Shown: positions 35,087-43,360 of the stretch, in pieces
Layout: every line of letters begins with the position of its first letter
Position numbering within the stretch: position 1 is the first letter of the stretch
Origin: Neisseria subflava
GTDB taxonomy: Bacteria; Pseudomonadota; Gammaproteobacteria; Burkholderiales; Neisseriaceae
Length of the DNA stretch: 64,000 nucleotides
Reading direction: 5' to 3'
Assembly: GCF_024205705.1 (NCBI RefSeq)
Contig: NZ_CP073115.1
Span: 806,001-870,000, forward strand
Program-made: the position numbers and the translations under genes
Notes under the pieces: generated by a model
What the model was told of the DNA's origin: nothing
The model's database searches: none
What the model saw: the letters and a program-made list of their open reading frames with translations, nothing else

Positions 35087-36610
35087 ATGACCGTCATCAA
35101 GCAAGAAGACTTTATCCAAAGTATTTTCGACGCTTTTCAATTCATCAGCTACTACCATCCTAAAGACTACATTCAGGCTTTATACAAGGCTTACCAAAAA
35201 GAAGAGAACCCTGCCGCCAAAGATGCGATGGCGCAGATTTTGGTCAATAGCCGTATGTGTGCCGAAGGCCATCGTCCGATTTGTCAGGATACCGGTATTG
35301 CGACCGTATTCTTGAAAGTGGGCATGGATGTACAGTGGGACGCCGAGATGAGCGTACAGGAAATGGTTAACGAAGGCGTACGCCGTGCATACACCTATCC
35401 TGACAACAAACTGCGCGCCTCTGTATTGGCCGACCCGGCAGGCAAACGTCAAAATACCAAAGACAACACCCCTGCCGTTGTACACATGGAAATCGTAAAA
35501 GGCGACAAAGTTGAAGTCACTTGTGCAGCCAAAGGCGGCGGTTCTGAAAACAAAACCAAAGTTGCCATGCTCAACCCTTCAGACAATATCGTTGATTGGG
35601 TATTGAAAACCGTTCCTCAAATGGGTGCCGGCTGGTGTCCTCCGGGCATCTTGGGTATCGGCATCGGCGGTACGCCTGAAAAAGCAGTGTTGATGGCCAA
35701 AGAAAGCCTGATGAGCCATATCGATATTCAGGAGCTCAAAGAAAAAGCCGATTCAGGTGCAGAATTGTCTACAACCGAAGCCCTGCGCTTGGAACTCTAC
35801 AAAAAAGTAAATGCCTTGGGCATCGGCGCACAAGGTTTGGGCGGTTTGAGCACCGTGCTGGATGTCAAAATCCTTGACTACCCAACCCACGCGGCTTCCA
35901 AACCGATTGCCATGATTCCAAACTGCGCGGCAACCCGCCACATCGAATTTGAATTGGACGGTTCAGGCCCGGCTAAACTGGAAGCCCCATCTTTGGAAGA
36001 CTGGCCGGATTTGACTTACAGCCCTGACAACGGCAAACGTGTCGATGTCAACAATCTGACCAAAGAAGAAGTGGCCACATGGAAAACTGGCGACGTGTTG
36101 TTGTTGAACGGTAAAATCCTGACCGGCCGCGATGCCGCACACAAACGTCTGGTTGACATGCTCAATAAAGGCGAAGAGTTGCCGGTAGATTTCACCAACA
36201 AACTGATTTACTACGTTGGCCCGGTTGATCCAGTCCGTGACGAAGTAGTTGGTCCGGCTGGTCCGACTACTTCCACCCGTATGGATAAATTTACCCGCCA
36301 AATGCTGGAACAAACCGGCCTCTTGGGTATGATCGGTAAATCCGAACGCGGCGCAGCAACTTGCCAAGCCATTGCCGATAACAAAGCCGTTTACCTGATG
36401 GCTGTCGGCGGCGCGGCATATTTGGTTGCCAAAGCCATTAAAGCATCTAAAGTCTTGGCGTTCCCAGAATTGGGTATGGAAGCGATTTACGAATTTGAAG
36501 TCAAAGATATGCCTGTGACCGTTGCGGTGGATAGCAACGGCGAATCGGTTCACGCCATTGCGCCAAAACAATGGCAGGCCAAAATCGGTATTATTCCGGT
36601 TGAAGCTTGA
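35087..36610 (+). CDS. fumB: class I fumarate hydratase (iron-sulfur)
   Basis: Interconverts fumarate and malate using an oxygen-sensitive 4Fe-4S cluster. The 507-residue single-chain enzyme has the N-terminal alpha part with RPICQDTGIATVF and the GSENKTKVAML loop. The WCPPGILGIGIGG segment and IPNCAATRHIEFELDG follow, and the C-terminal beta part has LLNGKILTGRDAAHKRL and PAGPTTSTRMD. Cysteines in CQDTG, PNCAA and the segment GWCPPG are candidate cluster ligands. AAGGAAC precedes the start. It is divergent from the fumarate reductase-like operon. Confidence 0.94.
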   Translation: MTVIKQEDFIQSIFDAFQFISYYHPKDYIQALYKAYQKEENPAAKDAMAQILVNSRMCAEGHRPICQDTGIATVFLKVGMDVQWDAEMSVQEMVNEGVRRAYTYPDNKLRASVLADPAGKRQNTKDNTPAVVHMEIVKGDKVEVTCAAKGGGSENKTKVAMLNPSDNIVDWVLKTVPQMGAGWCPPGILGIGIGGTPEKAVLMAKESLMSHIDIQELKEKADSGAELSTTEALRLELYKKVNALGIGAQGLGGLSTVLDVKILDYPTHAASKPIAMIPNCAATRHIEFELDGSGPAKLEAPSLEDWPDLTYSPDNGKRVDVNNLTKEEVATWKTGDVLLLNGKILTGRDAAHKRLVDMLNKGEELPVDFTNKLIYYVGPVDPVRDEVVGPAGPTTSTRMDKFTRQMLEQTGLLGMIGKSERGAATCQAIADNKAVYLMAVGGAAYLVAKAIKASKVLAFPELGMEAIYEFEVKDMPVTVAVDSNGESVHAIAPKQWQAKIGIIPVEA

Positions 36611-36627
36611 TATTTGCCTGGATAATC

Positions 36628-36659
36628 AAAGGCCGTCTGAACGATTTCAGACGGCCTTT
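36628..36659 (+). terminator. uptake-sequence terminator after fumB
   Basis: Fourteen-base arms end in a run of T residues (36655-36663), a good intrinsic terminator. Confidence 0.85.
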
Positions 36660-36764
36660 TTTTACTTACAAATAATTCAAATGTTTTCAAACGAGTAAAT
36701 TTCCCTTTCTAAAAAGCACTTGTCAAAATCAGCGTTTGAAACTAGAATTCACAGCTTATCGAGT

Positions 36765-36841
36765 CGGAGTGTGGCGCAGTCTGGTAGCGCACTTGCATGG
36801 GGTGCAAGGGGTCGAAGGTTCGAATCCTTTCACTCCGACCA
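36765..36841 (+). tRNA. tRNA-Pro, anticodon GGG
   Basis: Acceptor arms CGGAGTG and CACTCCG pair fully. The D arm is GCGC...GCGC, and the anticodon stem CTTGC/GCAAG encloses loop ATGGGGT, giving anticodon GGG. The T arm is GAAGG TTCGAAT CCTTT, with a wobble. The gene encodes its own CCA end. The first base is C and the discriminator A, as in proline tRNAs. Confidence 0.93.
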
Positions 36842-36949
36842 AAGAATTGGAAAGAGTCGTTTTAAAAACGGCTCTTTTTTCGTTTGGATGATTTATCTGA
36901 ATAATGTGTCCGAATGGATTTTAAAACTTAATACCAATGCCGTCTGAAA

Positions 36950-36976
36950 CAAAACCTGCTTAAAAAGCAGGTTTTG
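36950..36976. terminator. hairpin terminator of the FNT channel gene
   Basis: Twelve-base perfect arms CAAAACCTGCTT and AAGCAGGTTTTG with a three-base loop lie 18 bases past the end of the minus-strand gene. It contains no uptake sequence, unlike most terminators here. Confidence 0.8.
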
Positions 36977-36993
36977 TTGTTTCTAAAGCAGGG

Positions 36994-37785
36994 CTATTCG
37001 GCACTATCTTTCAGCATGTCTTTATAAGTATAAAGATAAGACGCGCCGACAAAGGATGCGCCACCGACGACATTGCCTAAGAATACGGGAATCATGTTGA
37101 AGAAAAATTGCCCCCATGTGATATTTGCGCCTGCCAGAATACCCGCTGGGATAACGAACATATTGGCGACAAGGTGTTGGAAGCCGTTTAATACGAAAAT
37201 CATGACTGGGAACCAAATGGCCAGCATTCGTCCGGTTGTGTTTTTAGCGGCAAAGTGCAACCACGCGCCCATGCAGACCATCCAGTTACATGCAACCGCC
37301 GATACGAAAGCGCGGCCGAAATCCATATGGACTTTTGCTTCCGCTACGGCAATGGTTTTTTCTGCCATGCTGCCTTCAATCATACCGACATAGTATCCGA
37401 GGAAAAAAGCCATCGCCAGCGTGCCCACCAAATTGCCCATGCAAACGATAACCCAGTTGCGTAGCAGCATTTTGGAGGAAATCCGTCCGGCCAATCTGCC
37501 TAAAGACATGATCATCATGTTGCTGGTTACCAGCTCGCCGCCGCCAAGCAGGATACAAATCAAGGCGATAGGGAACACGGCTGCGCCGAGTAAAGTGGCA
37601 AAACCGCCCCATTCGTGCGGAATGCCGCTGACTACTTTTAAATAGGCAAGATAACCGAAACCAATGTATCCGCCGGCTAAAACGCTCAAGATTACCAGTG
37701 TAGGGATGCTGGATTGTGCTTTGGCGCAGCTTTTGTCGAGAACAACCTGTAAAATTTCCTGTGGGTATAAATCGCGCGAAGGCAT
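36994..37785 (-). CDS. formate/nitrite transporter family channel
   Basis: A 263-residue FNT protein with six helices. Family signatures are GFGYLAYLKVVSG in helix 1-2, the omega-loop region LLGGGELVTSNMM, and LACNWMVC-like AVACNWMVCMGAWL near the second pseudo-repeat. NGFQHLVANMF follows. FNT pentamers pass formate, nitrite or hydrosulfide across the inner membrane. The substrate cannot be settled, though Neisseria denitrifies and nitrite is plausible. Confidence 0.88.
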   Translation of the reverse strand: MPSRDLYPQEILQVVLDKSCAKAQSSIPTLVILSVLAGGYIGFGYLAYLKVVSGIPHEWGGFATLLGAAVFPIALICILLGGGELVTSNMMIMSLGRLAGRISSKMLLRNWVIVCMGNLVGTLAMAFFLGYYVGMIEGSMAEKTIAVAEAKVHMDFGRAFVSAVACNWMVCMGAWLHFAAKNTTGRMLAIWFPVMIFVLNGFQHLVANMFVIPAGILAGANITWGQFFFNMIPVFLGNVVGGASFVGASYLYTYKDMLKDSAE

Positions 37786-37979
37786 GATGTTCCTTAAAGT
37801 GGGTTGAGGAGGAAACGTTGTTTTAAAGGTGGTACAAACTGTCGCGGTAGAGTAGTGTTATAGGGAGCCGGTGTACGGTCTTTGTCTTATCAATCAGCCT
37901 GAATTAAACCTAAAAAACAGATACTTCGCCTTGCTTTAGCTCAAAAGAAATATTATTACATTTTGCTTCTGTATTAAAA

Positions 37980-38014
37980 AAGGCCGTCTGAACATTGAGG
38001 TTTCAGACGGCCTT
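37980..38014 (-). terminator. uptake-sequence terminator after the thioesterase
   Basis: Thirteen-base arms (37980-37992 and 38002-38014) just past the thioesterase stop, followed on the minus strand by TTTTTTAATAC. Confidence 0.85.
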
Positions 38015-38030
38015 GTTTTGATTTTTAAAC

Positions 38031-38465
38031 TTACAAATGAGCCAGCTTTGCATTGCCTTCGCGAGGAATAGGGCGTGGATTGCCTTGTGCATCGATAGCG
38101 ACGTAAGTGAATACGGCTTCGGTGACCAGTTGGCGGTCTTCCGTTACCATATCGTTCATCAAAGTCTTCACCCACACTTCGATTTTCAGTTGCAAAGAAG
38201 TATTGCCCACGCGGACGCAATGGCCGTAGCAGCACACGACGTTGCCGACCTTTACCGGCCTGATGAAATTCATTTCTTGAACAGCCACGGTTACAATGCG
38301 TCCCTGTGCGATTTCTGCCGCCAAAATACCGCCGCCCAGATCCATTTGCGACATAATCCAGCCGCCAAAGATATCCTGATTAGGATTGGTATCGCGCGGC
38401 ATGGCTACCGTACGCAATAAAAGTTGTCCTTCGGGTGCGGCATGGGTTTGTTTGTTGTCAGCCAT
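38031..38465 (-). CDS. acyl-CoA thioesterase, YciA type
   Basis: A 144-residue hot-dog-fold thioesterase. The N-terminal MPRDTNPNQDIFGGWIMSQMDLGGG is the diagnostic YciA/BACH block, with the catalytic Asp in TNPNQD. VAVQEMNFIRPVKVGNVVCCYG forms the central strand. The ATG at 38465 (MADNKQTH) gives the normal family length; the longer upstream frame is not supported. It hydrolyses acyl-CoAs in the cytoplasm and is divergent from pip. Confidence 0.92.
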   Translation of the reverse strand: MADNKQTHAAPEGQLLLRTVAMPRDTNPNQDIFGGWIMSQMDLGGGILAAEIAQGRIVTVAVQEMNFIRPVKVGNVVCCYGHCVRVGNTSLQLKIEVWVKTLMNDMVTEDRQLVTEAVFTYVAIDAQGNPRPIPREGNAKLAHL

Positions 38466-38588
38466 AAAAAATCCTGTCAAAAAGTGGTATTTTACGCCAT
38501 TTGTGGCGATAAACCTATGTAGACCGTCTGAAAAATCAGCAGGTAAAGTGTTACAATCAACATATTCATCAGACAAAGGAGAAAGCTC

Positions 38589-39518
38589 ATGCATCCGATT
38601 CAAGAACCAAGAAATAGCGGCCTTTTGCGCGTATCCGACATTCACGAAATCTACTGGGAAGAATCAGGCAATCCTGATGGCCACCCCGTGATTTTCCTGC
38701 ATGGCGGCCCCGGAGCAGGCGCATCACCGGCCTGCCGCGGCTTTTTCAATCCAGAACATTTCCGCATCGTCATTATCGACCAACGAGGTTGCGGACGCTC
38801 CAAACCTTATGCCTGTATCGAAGACAATACTACATGGGATTTGGTTGCCGATATTGAAAAAGTACGCGAAATGCTCGGCATTCAAAAATGGTTGGTTTTC
38901 GGCGGTTCATGGGGCAGCACCTTGTCGCTGACTTATGCCGAAACCCATCCCGAGCGCGTCAGCGGCTTAGTTTTGCGCGGTATTTTCCTGTGCAGGCTGT
39001 CTGAAATGGCATGGTTGAACGAAGCAGGAGGCGTCAGCCAAATTTATCCGGCCCAATGGCAAAAATTTATTGCTCCCGTAGCCGAAAACAAACGCCAAGC
39101 CCTAATTAAAGCCTATCATGAAATGCTGTTCAGCGAAGATGAAGCCACGCGCCTCAAAGCGGCTAAATCATGGGCAGACTGGGAAAGCTACCTTATTCAG
39201 TTTGAACCTAAAGATGTAGATGAAGACCCGCAAGCCTCCCTTGCCATCGCAAGAATGGAAAACCATTACTTCGTGAACGAAGGTTGGTTGCAGGGTGATA
39301 AAGCCATCTTGGCAAATATCGACAAAATCCGCCATATCCCAACCATCATCGTCCAAGGCCGCTACGACCTATGTACCCCGATGCAAAGCGCGTGGGAACT
39401 CTCGCAAGCCTTCCCTGAAGCAGAATTGAGAATCGTCCAAGCAGGCCACTCTTCTTTTGATCCTTCGCTTTCTGAAGCATTAGTGAAAGCAGTAGAGGAT
39501 ATTAGAAGCAAGTTATAA
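38589..39518 (+). CDS. pip: proline iminopeptidase
   Basis: Releases N-terminal proline from peptides; an S33-family alpha/beta hydrolase of 309 residues. The oxyanion region HGGPGAGASP, DQRGCGRSKP, the nucleophile elbow GGSWGSTLSL, the acid in VQGRYDLCTPM and the base in QAGHSSFD are all present. The ribosome site AAAGGAG precedes ATG 38589. The last 67 codons are duplicated at 53202-53402 on the far side of the accessory island, so pip marks its left boundary. Confidence 0.96.
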   Translation: MHPIQEPRNSGLLRVSDIHEIYWEESGNPDGHPVIFLHGGPGAGASPACRGFFNPEHFRIVIIDQRGCGRSKPYACIEDNTTWDLVADIEKVREMLGIQKWLVFGGSWGSTLSLTYAETHPERVSGLVLRGIFLCRLSEMAWLNEAGGVSQIYPAQWQKFIAPVAENKRQALIKAYHEMLFSEDEATRLKAAKSWADWESYLIQFEPKDVDEDPQASLAIARMENHYFVNEGWLQGDKAILANIDKIRHIPTIIVQGRYDLCTPMQSAWELSQAFPEAELRIVQAGHSSFDPSLSEALVKAVEDIRSKL

Positions 39519-39870
39519 AGGTTAATAAATGACAATGCCGTCTGAAAAAGTTTCAGACGGCATTTTTTCTATTTACATATTAAATTTAATATCATATTAT
39601 CATTGCATGATATCAGTTTGAATTTTTTAGAATTTCAATATGAAACCCCTAATTTACTACGCCCATTCCGCGCAAGATAAACTCGGTAATCTCTTACCTT
39701 ACGATCACTGGCAAACCTTACAAAGCCATTCGGTCAATGTTGGCGAAATGGCGGCGGGGTTTGCTCGGGTATTCGGTGCCTGCCATACTGGACAGCTTCA
39801 TGACTTAGGGAAATATTCAGAACTATTTGACCGTCGATTGCATGGGGCCCTTCAGTCGATCATGCTACTG
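39318..39870 (+). repeat. left copy of the pip-end/cas3-start duplication
   Basis: From 39318 this stretch is near-identical to 53202-53617 plus 54841 to about 55000. The match is colinear with no length change up to the cas3 start codon (322 bases in both). It covers the last 201 bases of pip, the terminator and the cas3 start. It flanks the island in direct orientation. The exact right end is blurred by divergence. Confidence 0.85.
39534..39564 (+). terminator. uptake-sequence terminator after pip
   Basis: Fourteen-base arms AATGCCGTCTGAAA and complement, followed by TTTTTT. This is one of the rare ATGCCGTCTGAA 12-mers in the window. The copy at 53418-53448 is the same. Confidence 0.85.
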
Positions 39871-40387
39871 TTGCAGCGCCATCATATGTACTGCCATCAA
39901 AGCTATCTTTACGCATCTGATTCCGTCAATAGCTTTTTAGACGTCCTCTTGTTTATCCAAATTGTCTTTACTTATTTCAAAAAACTTCATGACCTAAAAG
40001 ACAAAGAACTGGATGATAAACAAATCCTGAAAATGCACCGCAGCGTCAGGCAAGGCCTTTTAAACTATTATTAACAAGTTCTGCATGATCGAAAGCCACA
40101 TGCAGCCGCTGATTATTCCGTTCGACAACGAGGCAGAAAACCTCATTATTAGCCTGCACCACGCCGACCACATCGGCGGACTCTTACGCAAACTACAACC
40201 CTACACCGTCCAAATCCCCGAAAAAGCCCTCGCCGCTTTATATAAAGCAGTGCGTATCGAACCGATAAACGAGAAAAACTTCGGTAAACAGTTTTATACG
40301 CTGATTGGGCTGGATTTGTATGATGACGTGGCGGGGCTTTCTTGGGAGGATACGGCGTTTTTGAAGGGGGAGAGTTTGGTGTTTTAG
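39640..40387 (+). pseudogene. cas3 remnant (type I CRISPR helicase-nuclease)
   Basis: Two frames at 39640-40074 and 40085-40387 look like the two ends of one Cas3. The first carries the HD-nuclease start: YYAHSAQDKLGNLLPYDHWQ, then HSVNVGEMAAGFARVFG and LHDLGKYSELFDRRLHG. After RLHG a one-base loss shifts the frame, judged against the right-hand copy, which reads GGSSGDHATTGAK. The second frame has LLRKLQPYTVQIPEKAL and a YDDVAGLSWED end, like the C terminus of type I-C Cas3. The whole helicase core is missing. No other cas gene or array is visible. The Cas3 identity is fairly sure for the first part, moderate for the second. Confidence 0.7.
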
Positions 40388-40483
40388 TTTAGTTTATAAG
40401 TTTTAAAATATTGATTTGAAATTTACCTTTAAAAGGCATATTCTTCGCATAGCTTAAAGGAAAATTTGGAGAAAATTAAAACT

Positions 40484-43360
40484 ATGTCCCAATCTCAACT
40501 GACACCACACCAAGCCCGATACTACTCTTGGCTTTTAACCCGTCAAGCCGAGGGTGGCAGTATGGACTCGTTAGCAACAACATTGGTTGATGCCCAAGTT
40601 GATTTAAACCCACATCAAGTTGATGCTGCCTTGTTTGCCTGCAAAAATCCTTTGTCAAAAGGTGTAATTTTGGCAGATGAGGTGGGTTTAGGAAAAACCA
40701 TTGAAGCGGGCTTGGTGATATTGCAGCATTGGGCAGAACGCAAACGTAAAATTCTGATTATCACCCCAGCCAACTTACGCAAACAATGGCATCAGGAGTT
40801 ACAGGAAAAATTCGGCTTGCAGGGCATGATTTTGGAGGCTAAAAGTTACAATGCCATAAAAAAAGCAGGTAAAAACCCTTTTCGTCAAGAAAATCCCGTT
40901 ATCTGTTCCTATCAATTTGCTAAATCTAAAGCGGATGATATTAAGCAAATTGGATGGGATTTGGTTGTATTAGATGAAGCTCATCGTCTGCGCAATGTTT
41001 ATAAGAAAAACAATGTTATCGGTAAAACTTTAAAAGAAGCTTTGGAAAACGTATCCAGCAAGGTTCTATTAACTGCTACTCCTTTGCAAAATTCTCTGCT
41101 TGAACTTTACGGCTTAGTTAGCATGATAGATGACCGTGTTTTTGGCGACTTAGATAGTTTTCGTGCTCAATTTGGTGCAAAGGCCACAGAACAGACCTTA
41201 TCCCATCTGCGCCAGCGACTCAGCCCTGTTTGCCAACGAACCTTACGCCGCCAAGTACAGGCCTATGTTCCCTACACTCAGCGCCTTGCCATCCTGCAAA
41301 AATTTACTCCATCCGACCAAGAACGAGAATTTTCTCATTTGGTTGCCGAATACCTACGTCGTCCAAATCTACAAGCAATGCCAGAAGGACAGAGACAGCT
41401 TATTTCCCTAGTGTTGTGGAAACTTTTAGCCTCTAGTAGCCGTGCTATTGCTGGTGCACTGGATACTATGACCAAACGCCTGCAAGGTGTATTGGCAGAA
41501 TCAACCGCACAAGACCTGGTCGAAACTCTGGACGAAGATTATGAAAGCTTAGATGAAACTGCAGAAGAATGGGAGGAAGAAAACGAATCGAACATTCTGA
41601 CTGCTGATGAATATCAAGCGATTGCCGATGAAATTGAAGAGCTTAAACATTTTAAACAACTTGCTGAAAACATCCGAGAAGACGCAAAAAGCCGTGCATT
41701 ATTGACCGCACTTTCCACAGCCTTTGCTAAATTGAAAGAACTTGGTGCAGCGCAAAAAGCCATTATTTTTACCGAATCCAAACGCACCCAAGCCTATCTC
41801 TTAGAATGTCTTGCTCAAACTAACTACGCAGGCGAGAATAGTGACGGTATCGTGTTATTCAACGGTACAAACAGTGACCCACAAGCACAAAAAATCTATA
41901 AAGACTGGCTCAAACGGCATGAAGGCAGCGATAAAATTACTGGCTCAAAAACTGCCGATACCCGTGCTGCTTTGGTAGAGCATTTCAAAGAGCGTGGCAC
42001 CATCATGATTGCCACTGAAGCAGGTGCAGAAGGCATTAACCTACAATTCTGCTCACTCATTATCAATTACGATCTACCTTGGAATCCACAGCGTGTCGAA
42101 CAGCGCATCGGACGCTGTCACCGATATGGGCAAAAACATGATGTCGTGGTAGTGAATTTTGTTGATGAAACCAATGAAGCCGACCAACGTGTTTACGAAT
42201 TGCTTGAACAAAAATTCAAGCTTTTTAATGGTGTATTTGGTGCCAGTGATGAAGTATTAGGTGCAATCGGTAGTGGCGTAGATATTGAACGCCGTATTGC
42301 TGAAATTTACCGCCAATGCCGTCAGTCCGAAGACATCAAAACTGCCTTTGATAGTCTCCAAAGTGAGCTATCGGACGAAATCAACCAAAATATGATGAAA
42401 GCCCGTCAAACCCTGCTGGAAAATTTTGATGAAGAAGTCCGCGAAAGACTATGCATTCGTGCTGAAGAAAGCCAAGTAGCACTCAACAAATACGAAAAAA
42501 TCTTAATGGAGTTAACCCGAAGCGAACTTGGTGACAGTTCAGACTTCTATGATGGTGGTTTTATACTCAATAAGCTACCTGAAAATCTTTCAGACGACCT
42601 TGACATTCCAACAGGACGATACGAACTGCCGCGAAAAAGTGGCAAAGCTCATCTCTACCGAATTACTCATCTCTTGGCACAAGCCATCATCGATCGCGCC
42701 AAAAAACGTGATTGTCCACCAGTACGGCTAATTTTTGATTATCAAGGGCATAACGGCAGGATCAGTACACTCGAACCCTATCGCGGACGAAGCGGACAAC
42801 TTATTGCCAAACTCATCAGCATTAGCGCGCTGGGTGATACCGAGCAGCACATACTGATTGCCGCCATAACCGAAAACGGTAAAGTTCTACAAGCGGATGA
42901 TCCAGAAAAACTTCTGCGCCTGCCCGCACATATTGCCGAAACTACAATAAAAATCGGATTTCAGACGACCTTATCCGACAATATGTTTGAACGCCATCAA
43001 ACGCTATTAAACCAAGCCGCCAAACGTAATTTAGGTTATTTTGAGGAGGAAGTGCAAAAACTGGACGACTGGGCGGATGATTTAAAACAAGGTTTGGAAC
43101 AAGACATTAAAGAAACCGATCGTGAAATTAAAGAAGTCCGCCGCACCGCCGCCACTTCCGCTACGTTGGAAGAAAAACTAAGCTGGCAGAAAAAACAGCG
43201 AGAATTAGAAAACAAACGCAGCCGCCAACGCCGAGAACTTTTTGATAAACAAGATGAAATCGAAGCGCAGCGTAACCAGCTGATTGAAGAATTGGAAGAA
43301 AGTTTGAAGCAGAAGGTGGAAGAGGAAGAATTGTTTTTTATTGAATGGGAGATGAAGTAA
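40484..43360 (+). CDS. SNF2-family helicase, DrmD/RapA-like
   Basis: A 958-residue SF2 ATPase. Motif I is ILADEVGLGKT (about 62-72), motif II VVLDEAHRLRN and motif III LLTATPLQNS. The second RecA domain has KAIIFTESKRT, EAGAEGINLQFC and the arginine-finger motif QRIGRCHRYGQKHDV. A long charged C terminus (about 830-958) is a coiled coil. It resembles the SNF2 helicases of phage-defence loci, but the DISARM partners are absent. The stop overlaps the next ATG (TAATG). ATG 40484 is preferred over a TTG at 40466. Role: probably DNA translocation in the same system as the four genes that follow. Confidence 0.85.
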   Translation: MSQSQLTPHQARYYSWLLTRQAEGGSMDSLATTLVDAQVDLNPHQVDAALFACKNPLSKGVILADEVGLGKTIEAGLVILQHWAERKRKILIITPANLRKQWHQELQEKFGLQGMILEAKSYNAIKKAGKNPFRQENPVICSYQFAKSKADDIKQIGWDLVVLDEAHRLRNVYKKNNVIGKTLKEALENVSSKVLLTATPLQNSLLELYGLVSMIDDRVFGDLDSFRAQFGAKATEQTLSHLRQRLSPVCQRTLRRQVQAYVPYTQRLAILQKFTPSDQEREFSHLVAEYLRRPNLQAMPEGQRQLISLVLWKLLASSSRAIAGALDTMTKRLQGVLAESTAQDLVETLDEDYESLDETAEEWEEENESNILTADEYQAIADEIEELKHFKQLAENIREDAKSRALLTALSTAFAKLKELGAAQKAIIFTESKRTQAYLLECLAQTNYAGENSDGIVLFNGTNSDPQAQKIYKDWLKRHEGSDKITGSKTADTRAALVEHFKERGTIMIATEAGAEGINLQFCSLIINYDLPWNPQRVEQRIGRCHRYGQKHDVVVVNFVDETNEADQRVYELLEQKFKLFNGVFGASDEVLGAIGSGVDIERRIAEIYRQCRQSEDIKTAFDSLQSELSDEINQNMMKARQTLLENFDEEVRERLCIRAEESQVALNKYEKILMELTRSELGDSSDFYDGGFILNKLPENLSDDLDIPTGRYELPRKSGKAHLYRITHLLAQAIIDRAKKRDCPPVRLIFDYQGHNGRISTLEPYRGRSGQLIAKLISISALGDTEQHILIAAITENGKVLQADDPEKLLRLPAHIAETTIKIGFQTTLSDNMFERHQTLLNQAAKRNLGYFEEEVQKLDDWADDLKQGLEQDIKETDREIKEVRRTAATSATLEEKLSWQKKQRELENKRSRQRRELFDKQDEIEAQRNQLIEELEESLKQKVEEEELFFIEWEMK

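Noticed and set aside
36720..36947. 75-codon frame over the tRNA-Pro gene
   Set aside because: It reads through the tRNA and has no ribosome site.
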